Position numbers and translations under genes: made by a program. Under the pieces are notes generated by a model. The model searched no databases, was not told the origin of the DNA, and saw only the letters and a list, made by a program, of their open reading frames with translations. DNA of 28,879 nucleotides from a virus. The stretch lies in IMG/VR virus record IMGVR_UViG_3300042326_002351, positions 1 through 28,879 of that record; one strand, written 5' to 3'. Each line of letters starts with the position of its first letter. Within the stretch, counting starts at the first letter, position 1. This document shows positions 7,076 to 16,200 of this stretch, one piece after another.

Positions 7076-7653
7076 AAAAGACGCAGATCCAGATCCTCCA
7101 GGAGTCGGTCGGGGTCGAACCCGACGGCTTCTGGGGACCGAAGTCCATCCTGGCCTGTCAGCGCCATCTTCGGGCCCTCATGCCGAGGCCGAATCCGTGG
7201 CCAAAGCAGGATCAGAAGAGTCTCACGGCGTTCTACGGCCCGGCGGGCTCGGTCTCGACCGCCCGGATCTCGGTCCCCTACAGGATGTTTCTCTACAACG
7301 GGCCGGAGACCATCCGGACGCTGGCCGTCCACGAGAGGCTCGCTCCCAGTCTTTCTCGAATTCTCAACGAGCTCGGGAAGCGCTATCGGACCGACGAGGC
7401 CAGGACCGAGGCCGGGGTCAACCGCTATTTTGGAATCTACGCCAACCGCAACATGCGAGGCGGAACCCTCCCGAGTCTGCATGCCCGGGCCGCCGCGATT
7501 GATCTCGACGCGAGCCGGAATGGCCTCCACGCGCACTGGCCGACCAGGGCCCACATGCCGCTCGACGTGATGGAGATCTTTGCCCGTGAGGGCTGGCTCT
7601 CCGCGGGAGCCTTCTGGTCGAGAGACGCGATGCACTTTCAGGCAACACAATAG
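7072..7653 (+). CDS. Endolysin, peptidase M15 family (D-Ala peptidase type)
   Basis: This 193-residue enzyme would cut peptide bonds in peptidoglycan cross-links. The N-terminal 5-35 (LQESVGVEPDGFWGPKS) looks like a short peptidoglycan-binding repeat. The C-terminal half carries the zinc site of the M15 family: S135-x-H137 and D144 in SLHARAAAIDLD, then a late W182..D185-AMH188 element, where H188 is the third zinc ligand. This order (S-x-H-x6-D ... D-x-x-H) is typical of VanY/CwlK-like phage endolysins. No signal peptide is present, so it needs the holin for export. It overlaps the lipoprotein gene by ATGA and closes the lysis cassette. Confidence 0.85.
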   Translation: MKKTQIQILQESVGVEPDGFWGPKSILACQRHLRALMPRPNPWPKQDQKSLTAFYGPAGSVSTARISVPYRMFLYNGPETIRTLAVHERLAPSLSRILNELGKRYRTDEARTEAGVNRYFGIYANRNMRGGTLPSLHARAAAIDLDASRNGLHAHWPTRAHMPLDVMEIFAREGWLSAGAFWSRDAMHFQATQ

Positions 7654-7665
7654 GAGGAGACATCC

Positions 7666-8676
7666 ATGAAAAAAGAAACCACTGACACCAACTGGGGCAA
7701 GGTCGCGCAGGCGGCCCATGCCGCGGATCACCAGACCAGGCTGGCCGAGACCCAGGCCCAGCTCGAGGCCGAGCGGAAGGCCCATGCCGAGACTGTCAAG
7801 ACCCTCGAACGCGCCCGCACGGCCGGGAAGAAAGCCGTCCAGGTGCCGAGGCCCTCGAGCCCCAGGGCCGGCAAGGGCGACATCGTCGAGGTCATCTTCT
7901 CCGACGTGCACGGCAACCAGGTCGACCCCGCGGCCTTCTCGGCGCTGCTCGGTGATCTCAAGATCCTGCGCCCCGACCGGATCTTCATCGGAGGCGACTT
8001 CATCAACTGCGGCGGATTCCTGGCCGAGCACCACGTCCTGGGCTACGTGTCCGAGGCCGACGACAGCTACGAGGACGACATGGCCGTGGCAAACGGGCTG
8101 CTCGACGCGATCATGGAGTCAAGCTCCTGCCCGGACATCCACTACCTCGAGGGCAACCATGAGTGGCGCGTCGAGCGCTGGGCCCTCACGCAGCGACTCG
8201 CCCACCACAAGGACGTCGAGCTGCTGCGCAAGACCTTCTGTGCTGAGCACGTTCTGCGCCTCAGGGAACGTGGCATCCGCTACTACCGGCAGGGCCACCT
8301 CCACGAGGGCTGCGACACGCCGGGCTGGGTGAAGCTCGACAAGATGTTCTACGTGCACAAGATCAGCAACTCGAAGGACGCGGCCGACGTGGCCCTGGCC
8401 AAGGCCGGCGGCAACATCTGCTACTTCGACACCCACCGGGCGAGCTTCAAGCCCAAGCACATTCCCGGCATCGGCCTGGTCAGCGCCTGGAATCCGGGCT
8501 GTCTGTGCAAGCGCCAGCCTCTCTACGCCAACACCCGGCCGACCGAGTGGACCCACGGCTACCTGGTCCGCTTCATCTCCCGGGCCACCGGCAACTTCAG
8601 CATGTTCAACGTCACCATCAACGCCGGAGAGAGCTATGCCGGCATGCTACTGAAAGGAAACCGCTCAGATGCCTAA
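7666..8676 (+). CDS. Calcineurin-like metallophosphoesterase
   Basis: The protein has 336 residues with a strong ribosome-binding site (GGAGGAG at 7653-7659). Residues 20-55 form a charged coiled coil. The catalytic domain follows: D80-V-H82 (SDVHGN), D111 (GGDFIN), N164-H165 (EGNHEW), H231 (YVHK), then D255-T-H257 where the family usually has G-H-x-H. These bind two metal ions that hydrolyse phosphate esters or diesters. Phage members of this family are common and their substrates mostly unknown; roles in nucleotide or DNA-end processing and in signal-nucleotide degradation have been proposed. The replaced His in the last motif is unusual. The gene overlaps the next by 8 bases. Confidence 0.82.
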   Translation: MKKETTDTNWGKVAQAAHAADHQTRLAETQAQLEAERKAHAETVKTLERARTAGKKAVQVPRPSSPRAGKGDIVEVIFSDVHGNQVDPAAFSALLGDLKILRPDRIFIGGDFINCGGFLAEHHVLGYVSEADDSYEDDMAVANGLLDAIMESSSCPDIHYLEGNHEWRVERWALTQRLAHHKDVELLRKTFCAEHVLRLRERGIRYYRQGHLHEGCDTPGWVKLDKMFYVHKISNSKDAADVALAKAGGNICYFDTHRASFKPKHIPGIGLVSAWNPGCLCKRQPLYANTRPTEWTHGYLVRFISRATGNFSMFNVTINAGESYAGMLLKGNRSDA

Positions 8677-9115
8677 CTGGAAATCCATACTGGAAAAACA
8701 AAACGCCGCGGCCTATGCCTGGCCGAGGGGCTGGTCGAGCCGCGATGACGTGGCCGAGCAGCTCGAGTGCAGTCCCGAGAGAGTGGCCTCGCTCCTCGCC
8801 CCCGGCATCCGTGCCGGCACGGTCGAGCGCCAGGACTTCACGGTCTGGGACAACAAGCTCAAGCGCCTGGTCCGGATCACCGGCTACCGGGAGCTCGGCA
8901 AGAACGAGACGCCGGTCGCGGCAGATCTCAAAAAATCTGACGAGCCCGCGCCCGCAAGAGAGCCGATGGAGGGCTCCCGGGTGCGACGCCGCCGCGGCTC
9001 TGGCAAGGTCGGGATTCTGTCGAAGGATGGAAAGCGCTGGAAGATCACGTGGCCCCACTGCAAGCCCACGTATCCCTCGAGCAAGGCATTCGGGAAGGAT
9101 CTCGACATCCTGTGA
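8669..9115 (+). CDS. Winged-helix-like small protein
   Basis: This 148-residue protein starts within the end of the phosphoesterase gene. Residues 20-75 look like a helix-turn-helix or winged-helix unit: SSRDDVAEQLECSPERVAS forms two helices with a recognition-like second helix, followed by a strand wing (TVERQDFTVW). A basic linker (RVRRRRGSGK) around 103-112 could bind nucleic acid. The C-terminal part (KRWKITWPHCKP) is unrecognised. It may be a phage regulator or a DNA-associated virion-assembly factor. The HTH call comes from the helix pattern only. Confidence 0.5.
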   Translation: MPNWKSILEKQNAAAYAWPRGWSSRDDVAEQLECSPERVASLLAPGIRAGTVERQDFTVWDNKLKRLVRITGYRELGKNETPVAADLKKSDEPAPAREPMEGSRVRRRRGSGKVGILSKDGKRWKITWPHCKPTYPSSKAFGKDLDIL

Positions 9116-9118
9116 GCC

Positions 9119-9553
9119 ATGACCCGGCTCGTCGCCAGGCCAGACTCGTGCCCGGAGTGGATCCGGGACACCATTCTGCGTCTCGACCAGCTGTGCTTTC
9201 CTGCCGACTGGCGCGTCCGCGTCGAGGGCTGCTACTGGTGGATCGAGGAACAGGACCGGACGCCCGTCGCCTATGCGGCCCTGCGTCCCTGCACGGCGAG
9301 GCACAACGCCGGCATTGGATTTCTCTCAAGAGTCGGAGTCCTGCGAGATTGGCGAGGCCAGGGACGGCAGAAGGAGCTCATCCGGAGACGGATCGCCCAG
9401 GCTCGCCGAGTCGGACTGAAAGAACTCGTGACCTACGTGGTTCCATCAAATCTTGCGAGCGCGAATTCGCTCATTTCCTGCGGCTTCCGGCTGTATTCTC
9501 CCCACCACGTCTGGGGAGGCAGGAGTGCCCTCTATTTCCGAAAGATTCTTTGA
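9119..9553 (+). CDS. GNAT family N-acetyltransferase
   Basis: The protein has 144 residues with the GNAT fold pattern. A central strand (VGVLRDW, 72-78) leads into the acetyl-CoA pyrophosphate loop R79-G-Q-G-R-Q84, followed by a long helix. A later strand (LVTYVV) precedes N111LASANSLISCGFRLY, the classic last helix and strand of the fold. It would move an acetyl group from acetyl-CoA to an amine, but the substrate cannot be read from sequence. It starts three bases after the previous stop and ends 69 bases before the next start. Phage acetyltransferases modify host proteins, virion proteins or toxins. Confidence 0.8.
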   Translation: MTRLVARPDSCPEWIRDTILRLDQLCFPADWRVRVEGCYWWIEEQDRTPVAYAALRPCTARHNAGIGFLSRVGVLRDWRGQGRQKELIRRRIAQARRVGLKELVTYVVPSNLASANSLISCGFRLYSPHHVWGGRSALYFRKIL

Positions 9554-9622
9554 CTTCTGCGCGGCAATCCGTGATGTCAGAATGTTCCATCGAGAGATAA
9601 CTTTGCACAACGAGTCACGATC

Positions 9623-9949
9623 ATGATCAATCTTGGAAAATCTTCAGAATCCGCCGGCATGATCGAGATGGTCTCCGCGATGCCGGATGAAAAAATGACC
9701 TATCCGTCTCTCTACATCTCTGGAAGAGAGGGAATCGACGACGCTCCCGATGTCGGGACCGAGGGCGAGGCGACGATCCGCTTCAGGATAGTCTCGAAGA
9801 CCGACTCTGAGGGCCCGAACGGAAAGACCTCGTCGCTGGATCTTGAGGTCATGGGAATCGAATTTGGAGAGATCTCCGAGGACGGCGAGGATGAGATCGA
9901 GAAGGGTCTCCGCGAGTCCGAAGAGGAAACCGAGGACGAGGAGAAATGA
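9623..9949 (+). CDS. Small acidic phage protein, possibly capsid-associated
   Basis: The protein has 108 residues. The N-terminal part is neutral to basic, with M26-TYPSLYIS as its core motif, followed by a beta-rich segment (ATIRFRIVSKTDS, then SSLDLEVMGIEF) and a strongly acidic tail (EDGEDEIEKG to the end, largely E and D). Proteins with a YPSLYI-type motif and one small beta domain are frequent in phage structural regions, and some are capsid staple or decoration proteins; that assignment is a guess here. The stop overlaps the next start (ATGA). The acidic tail might bind a basic partner. The 69-base gap before it (9554-9622) shows no clear promoter or hairpin. Confidence 0.5.
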   Translation: MINLGKSSESAGMIEMVSAMPDEKMTYPSLYISGREGIDDAPDVGTEGEATIRFRIVSKTDSEGPNGKTSSLDLEVMGIEFGEISEDGEDEIEKGLRESEEETEDEEK

Positions 9950-10224
9950 CCATGAATGGAATGACCGACACGATGGCCGAGGAGCCAGAACCCCAGATTC
10001 AGCTGACGCTGCCGAGATCGACGTTTGACCTTGCCAAGGGATTTGTCGCTGGTCTGGGCCAGGCGATCGGAGCCGCCGAGGCCAAGCTCAAGGCCGACGA
10101 TAAGGCGATGAAGGCCGACGAGACAATGAACGAGGTTCTTGCCACCGGCGCCGATCTTTCTGGATTTGGGGCCGAGCTCTCGGCGATGTCCGACAGCCGA
10201 CTCGGAATTCCGCCAGTGGCATGA
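9946..10224 (+). CDS. Small helical hypothetical protein (92 aa)
   Basis: ATG 9946 overlaps the previous stop (ATGA); a second in-frame ATG at 9952 is also possible. The protein has a short beta-like start ([13 protein letters not shown]), then an Ala/Lys/Asp-rich helical middle ([20 protein letters not shown]), and ends in a Gly/Ser-rich segment. It is soluble with no known motif. Its position, seven bases before the tail adaptor gene, suggests a virion or assembly role. Confidence 0.5.
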   Translation: MTMNGMTDTMAEEPEPQIQLTLPRSTFDLAKGFVAGLGQAIGAAEAKLKADDKAMKADETMNEVLATGADLSGFGAELSAMSDSRLGIPPVA

Positions 10225-10231
10225 TCTGGAC

Positions 10232-13207
10232 ATGTTCGTCTCGGAGATCATTGACCAGGTGATCGAGGTCCTCGGTCGGTGCGACCGGCAGAAGGCCCTT
10301 CGTCGCATCTCCGAGGCAGTTCGAGCCCTCCAGGACGAGGGCGACTGGGCCGCGAACATCGGGGCCCTTGACATCATGACCCTCTCTGACGGTCAGACCG
10401 TCACTCTTCCGCGCGAGGTCGAGACACCGCTGGCAGTTGCCGTCAATGGCATTCCGGCCTTCATGCGAGACGAATTTTTCCGCTTCCATCTCAATGGCGA
10501 CGGACTGACAGACGACCACGTCGTCCCGTGGGCGTGGGACGATTCCGGGACCGTTCCCTCCTTCATGGACATCGGGACCCCTGGTCCCCTGATCGCCCGC
10601 TGTGACTCGGAGGCCGACATTGGCGTCGTCGTGCGTGTCCTTGGGACAGACGCGAATGGCCGAGAACTGAGGCAGCAGCTCGAGAATGGCGACTGGATCG
10701 ACGGGACTGAGACTTTTGCAGTCAACGTCGCGGGAGCTCCCACGGCCGCCCCGACGTCCGTGCCGTTTCTTCGTCTTTTCGAGACCACGCCGACCGGGCG
10801 GCTCGTCTCCGGAACGGCGCACGGTCTCGCCACGGCCGCCCAGATGCAGGTGCAGCTGTCGTCAGGTTCCATCCCGCAGCCCCTGATCAACGGGGCATTC
10901 TATTTCATCAGGGTCGTCGACTCGACCCGCGTGCTGCTTTATGCAACCCGACTTGATGCCCAGACAAACCAGCGACCGATTCTGTTCTCAACGGTCGATC
11001 CGACGGCCTCGATCACACTCCGCGAGACGCGCCCTGTCCGGGCCAGGACCTGCTTTGTGACCTCTGGTGCCAATCTCATCTCTGAGGGAGACCTCGTCGC
11101 TTTCACTGGATTGCCACTTCCGCTCCCCTTCGAGGCGGCCCGCACGTATCCGGCCTCCCCGATCACGACCGACCGCTTCATCGTCTACAACGACGACAGC
11201 GACCGCGAGAATGCCACCAACCCGGTCAATGCCACGACTCCTGGAACGTCTGTCGAGGCGCGGATTCTCAAGCCGATGTATCCGCTGACCCAGCTGACCT
11301 TCACGCTGGAGCACAATTTTGTCACGGGAGACCAGGTGACGGCCTCGAATTCTGGCGGAGAACTCCCGCAGCCGTTGATCGCCAACACGCCGTATTTTGT
11401 GAGGACTCTCAGCGCCACGTCGGTCTCGCTGCACTCCACCTCGGCCGATGCGTCCACGGGAGCCAACCCGATTGCGCTGACTTCCCTGGGAGTCGGGACA
11501 AATTCGCTCGTGAAGCGCATCGCGGCGACCGTGGCCGGCGGCGGCAGCAGCATCGTGACAACTGTGAGTCCGCACAATCTTAGTTCCCCCAGCGGATCGG
11601 GCGCGACCGGGACCGCGGTGCTTTCAAGTCAGACTGTCGTGGCCATCTCGGTCGGGGCCGGCGGAAGTGCCTACAACGTCTCGCCAAAGGTCACCATCTC
11701 GGGAGGTGGAGGCACCGGCGCAACGGCCGAGGCAATCGTCGCGGGCGGTGCCGTTGTGTCGATTCGCGTCATCACCGGAGGAACCGGCTACACCTCGGCC
11801 CCGACGGTGACCTTTACGGCCCAGGGAGGCAGTTTTGTTCGTTTCACTACAAATGGAACACTTCCTGATCCCATCAAGGCCGAGACTGTGTATCGCGGCG
11901 AGGCCCCGCTGACCTCGACAACGTTCTCACTCAACGACACGATCCCGAATCCGGTCGCGATCAGTTCCGGCGGCACCGGACAGCTCTATGTGGTCATTTC
12001 AAGATCATTCTCGGTCGGGTTTCTTTCGCAGTGGTCGGTGGATGCCACGGCCCTCTCGACGGGCGACGCCGTCCGATTTTACACGCCGGGAATCCTGCCG
12101 GGCACGGCCCCGTCACAGGTTGATCAGTCAGCCCTGTATTACGTCCGCAAAATCAGTAATTCTCTCGTCGAGATCTACGACTCGGCAATCAATGCGAACG
12201 CCGCTCCTCCCACGGTGACGGGACGATTCTCGGCCACGACCGCGGGAGCCGAGACATTGTATCTCTCGAGGGCAAGGTCCGTGACCGTGTCGCCCCGCGA
12301 CAACAGTTTTGATGTCGACTTCACGGCATTTCTTGAGAATCTCACAATTGTTCGCTTCACGACCGATGGGACTCTTCCGGCCCCGCTCGCGACCGGAACC
12401 GACTATCGCGCCAACGTGGTCGGAGACGCCATCGAGGTCTACACGACCGGAAACGTCCTGATTCCGCTGACGACGGTCGGATCCGGGATTCATGAGATGC
12501 TGATCTCTCGCTCAATGACGACGCCGGCCGCGACATCGCTTGACATCCCAGACCACGGATTTGCGACCGGAACGGCGCTGACGGTCACGACGAGCTCGGC
12601 GCTACCGTCGCCGCTCTTGCTGTCGACCACCTATTATGCCAGGTCCATCGATGACGATCAGATCGAGCTGTATCCGTCGCAGGCGCAGGCCAACGCGGCC
12701 CCGGCGACGACCGGGCGCATCACCTTTCTGTCGACCGGAACCGGATCCCAGCGAGTCGTGGTCTCTCGTGCCCCGGTGTCGGTCAAGACCGTCTCTTCCA
12801 TCGAGAAGCCGGTGACCGACGGATACATCCGGCTCTATGCCTGGGACACGTCCAGGACCGGAAACATTGCGCTTCTTGGTGACCTGCACCCGACTGAGAC
12901 CACGCCGGCGTATCGCCGCATCCGGATCAACAAGTCGGCCACGTCGGTCCGCTTGAAATATCGTCGCCGCGCCTTTGACGTGCTGACCGAGAGGGATTTC
13001 ATAAATCTAGATTCGCGCATGGCGATTCTAATGATGGTCCAATCGCAGGAGCTGCTCTTCAAGAAGTTCGTTGCTGAATCAGAGCAGTATCGTCTGATTG
13101 CCGTGGAATATCTCAACAAGCGAAATCGCGCGCTCGACGGACCGCGCGCCCCAACATTCCAGATCAACGCTGACGTGACGACGAGGCCCGACGACTGGAT
13201 GGACTGA
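10232..13207 (+). CDS. Tail adaptor-like protein enlarged by an internal repeat array
   Basis: ATG 10232 is chosen because it lies seven bases after the previous stop; a longer in-frame extension overlaps that gene. The product has 991 residues. Residues 1-160 are a helical start ([14 protein letters not shown], then [15 protein letters not shown]) and a beta part with [15 protein letters not shown], resembling the podoviral head-tail adaptor (tail tubular A) type. The C-terminal ~145 residues return to this fold, with [16 protein letters not shown], a helix and [11 protein letters not shown]. Between them sit about seven beta modules of roughly 80 residues, each with an LP.PL...T.YY.R core and most ending in a GTG....SR-like strand. 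[14 protein letters not shown]-type segment is inserted in the fourth. It probably joins portal and nozzle, with the array projecting outward. Confidence 0.65.
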   Translation: MFVSEIIDQVIEVLGRCDRQKALRRISEAVRALQDEGDWAANIGALDIMTLSDGQTVTLPREVETPLAVAVNGIPAFMRDEFFRFHLNGDGLTDDHVVPWAWDDSGTVPSFMDIGTPGPLIARCDSEADIGVVVRVLGTDANGRELRQQLENGDWIDGTETFAVNVAGAPTAAPTSVPFLRLFETTPTGRLVSGTAHGLATAAQMQVQLSSGSIPQPLINGAFYFIRVVDSTRVLLYATRLDAQTNQRPILFSTVDPTASITLRETRPVRARTCFVTSGANLISEGDLVAFTGLPLPLPFEAARTYPASPITTDRFIVYNDDSDRENATNPVNATTPGTSVEARILKPMYPLTQLTFTLEHNFVTGDQVTASNSGGELPQPLIANTPYFVRTLSATSVSLHSTSADASTGANPIALTSLGVGTNSLVKRIAATVAGGGSSIVTTVSPHNLSSPSGSGATGTAVLSSQTVVAISVGAGGSAYNVSPKVTISGGGGTGATAEAIVAGGAVVSIRVITGGTGYTSAPTVTFTAQGGSFVRFTTNGTLPDPIKAETVYRGEAPLTSTTFSLNDTIPNPVAISSGGTGQLYVVISRSFSVGFLSQWSVDATALSTGDAVRFYTPGILPGTAPSQVDQSALYYVRKISNSLVEIYDSAINANAAPPTVTGRFSATTAGAETLYLSRARSVTVSPRDNSFDVDFTAFLENLTIVRFTTDGTLPAPLATGTDYRANVVGDAIEVYTTGNVLIPLTTVGSGIHEMLISRSMTTPAATSLDIPDHGFATGTALTVTTSSALPSPLLLSTTYYARSIDDDQIELYPSQAQANAAPATTGRITFLSTGTGSQRVVVSRAPVSVKTVSSIEKPVTDGYIRLYAWDTSRTGNIALLGDLHPTETTPAYRRIRINKSATSVRLKYRRRAFDVLTERDFINLDSRMAILMMVQSQELLFKKFVAESEQYRLIAVEYLNKRNRALDGPRAPTFQINADVTTRPDDWMD
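10797..12770 (+). repeat. Array of about seven ~80-residue beta modules inside the adaptor
   Basis: Approximate modules: 10797-11045, 11050-11290, 11296-11520, 11525-12005 (interrupted by an insert), 12006-12272, 12273-12512 and 12513-12770. Shared features are a strand with GLAT/GFAT or similar plus G-x-x-V, a core such as [40 protein letters not shown] or [14 protein letters not shown], a strand with a Y or L motif, an ANA or ASTGA turn, and a closing GTG...V.SR. The DNA copies have diverged, so the array is old. Boundaries are by eye. Confidence 0.7.
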
Positions 13208-13208
13208 G

Positions 13209-16200
13209 ATGCAATCTCCCGCGATAACCCAGGGGCGGCTCGTGAGCGTCGACGCCGGATGGATGTCAGGAATGAACTCTGTCCGGCACCCGTGGTTTCT
13301 TCGCCAGGACCAGTATCGCCGTGGAGTCAATGTCGTTAATCGTGGCGGCGTCATCCAGACGAGACCTGGTTTCCGCATGCGCCTGACCCTGCCAGAAGGA
13401 AACTTTCAGGGAATGGCTCACTTTCAGGTGACCAAGAACGGGCGTCGCGACGATTACCTGGTCTTTGCGGTAGATGGCAAGATTTATTTTTTGCCGTTTC
13501 CTCTCGAGCAGCCAAGATTCTGGGAAGAGTTTTGCCTCAAGAGTCTTCAGTTTTCTGCCGATGCAGACATGATCCACTTTGCGGTCGCCGAAAAGACCGT
13601 CATGACCGCGCCCGATCAGACACTCCAGATCGTGCCATCGCACAACGTGCTGATGATCCAGGACGGCGTGACCCCGGCCGCATACTGGGACGGCGAGGAA
13701 TCGCGGCATCTCGTCGAGGCGGCCCCGAGTCTCGAGACTCCGACCGGGACCTGGATGACCTTCTCTGGAGGACGTCTCTGGGTTGCGCGCGGCAATATTC
13801 TCCTGGCGTCTGATCTGTTTGACCCGGTCAAGTTCACCGAGCGAGTCGAGGGCGAGGGCCGAGGCGATTTTTCTTTTCCGAAACAGATTACCGGACTGAC
13901 AAGCTTCATTGGAGAAGAGCGGGTCGAGGTTGTCGTGGTCTTCACCGACGAGCGCAGCGAGATTGTGCTCTCTGGCATCCGCGATCGCGCCCAGTGGGCC
14001 ACGACCCAAGGAATGCAGTCGATTTTATTTCCGAGCACGGGCTGCATCGCGGGACGCAGCATCGTGTTCCAGGCAGGACTCATGTGGTGGTATAGCCCGG
14101 GAGGCCTGGTCGCCTCTGACGCCGCGGCATCGAGCAACCTGACGAGCCAGATCAATTACCGTGACGCCGAAATGGCCTTCAGCAAGCAATTTCTCAATGA
14201 TGATTCATCGATGATCTGCGGCCTTAGCTTCGAGAACTATCTGCTAATGTCGATGCCGATCGGACAGAATCTGAATTCTGAGACATTTGTGCTTGACTAT
14301 TCGCCGCTGAGCGAATTTTCCTCTGAAAAAATTCCGGCATGGTCTGGAGTGTGGACGGGAATTCGCCCGATCCAGTGGGCATCTCCCGTGATCGACGGAA
14401 AGCGCCGGGCCTTCGCGGCATCAGTCGACTACCGGGCCCTCTCTGACGGGAGCCACAACCATGTGTGGGAGGCCTTCATGCCGGAGAGGGAGGACACGTT
14501 TTTCGAGCTTGGGAGTGACTTCACAAGGATTGACTTTGCCAGGCCGATCTTCTGCGAGTTCGAGACGCGCCTAATCGGAGACGGCCACGATCTCAAGTCG
14601 TTCCAGTATGCCGACATCAACCTGATGGAAATTGCCGGAGACGCCTATGTCACGGCAAACTACCGTGGGATCCGCGGCGCTTACAAGCCAGTTCTCTGCA
14701 AGCGCATCATCGCTCCGATCACGGCGGCCTCCGCGGGCGCCGACATTCCGCCATCTGAGCTCGGCATCCTTGACGGTCTCAAGAAACAGAGCCGCCGGGT
14801 CACAACCGAGAATGCCCTGCCGTCCGACGGCTGCCCGACCTGCGAGTCCGAGTATTCCGAGAACATCGACAAGGCCTTCAGCATTCTCGTCAGATGGTGC
14901 GGCCAGATGGCCGTGGAATCGATCAGGATCTTCATGGAACCGTGGGCCGAGCGCGCCGAGGGACGCTGCGAGGAAAACGAGACCAATGTCTGCCTGGTCG
15001 GAGAGGACGGCAGGAACCACATCTACAGCCGCGAGGAGGGCTTTGTGGCTCTCGAGGATCTTTACGAGGTCGGAGGCAACGCGTGGGCCTCGACGAGGTC
15101 CGCGACTGTCACCCTGACCTGTCCGGTCGGATCGGTGACTACCGGGCCATTGACCGTCACGGCCACGTCGACATACAGGTCAAGAATCTCGCAGGCTGAC
15201 GCCGACGCGCAGGCACTCGCGTCCGCCCAGACGGCCGCCCAGGCACAGGCCGACTATCTCAGGACGATCTATCCGTGCTATTATGACTCGGTGCAGTCCG
15301 TGACCCGCCACTGTTATTCTGAGCTCAACGATGACGCCCTCGCCATGACGAGACTGTCTGACGGCCGTGTCATTCTCGGGGGCCAGTTCTGGAGAGACAA
15401 CACGACCAACCAGGGCAAGATCACCGAGAGAACCTCTGCGGGAATCCGGAGCCTGACTTTCACGCAGGGAGACGGCTTCGTGTCAAACTTCGGGGCAGAG
15501 CCGAGTTCCGAACAGATCAACGTGCTGCTCAATGACACAAACGGCATCTATGCTCTCGGAGAATTCAGCGAATACAACAATGGCGCCAGAACTCGGATCG
15601 CGCGGTTGACGTCGGCCGGGGCGCTCGACACGACCGTGACCTTTGGGACGGGATTCAACACGGCCCCGACCGCCGCCTGCATTCTTCCGTCTGCTCTCGC
15701 CGAGGTCTCAACGGTTCAGGTCATTTCAGCCCACGGCGGATCATACTTTGATCTCGGAGACGCAAATGGGCCCGTGCGAGTATGGATGGACCACAACAAC
15801 TCGTCGAGTCCTCCGGCGGTTCCGTCTGGCGGTCGCCTGCTCGAGGTCGACATGCAGAATTCTGACACGGACGCGCAGCTTGCAACTAAGATACAGCTTG
15901 CGGTCGATGCCGACGCGCAGTTCATCGCGACAGTCGCGTCCGACACCGTCACCATCACGGCCTCCGCGACCGGGCACCGTCTCCATGTGACCGAGCCAGG
16001 CTCGGGCACGCGCTTTGTGGTGGCGACCGCGGCGCTCGGCTCGTCTGCAGGATCTCTCGTGATCGGCGGGACATTCACTACATACGACTCAGTCGCCGCG
16101 GCAAAGCCGATCATTCTGATCGAGGCAAACGGTGTCAGAGATGCCGATTATCTTCCCACGGGATTCACGAAGATTTTTGCTCTCATTCCCCAGACCGGAA

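Noticed and set aside
7000-8034. 344-codon open frame on the - strand
   Set aside because: It is the shadow of the endolysin and metallophosphoesterase genes, both of which have clear catalytic motifs on the + strand.
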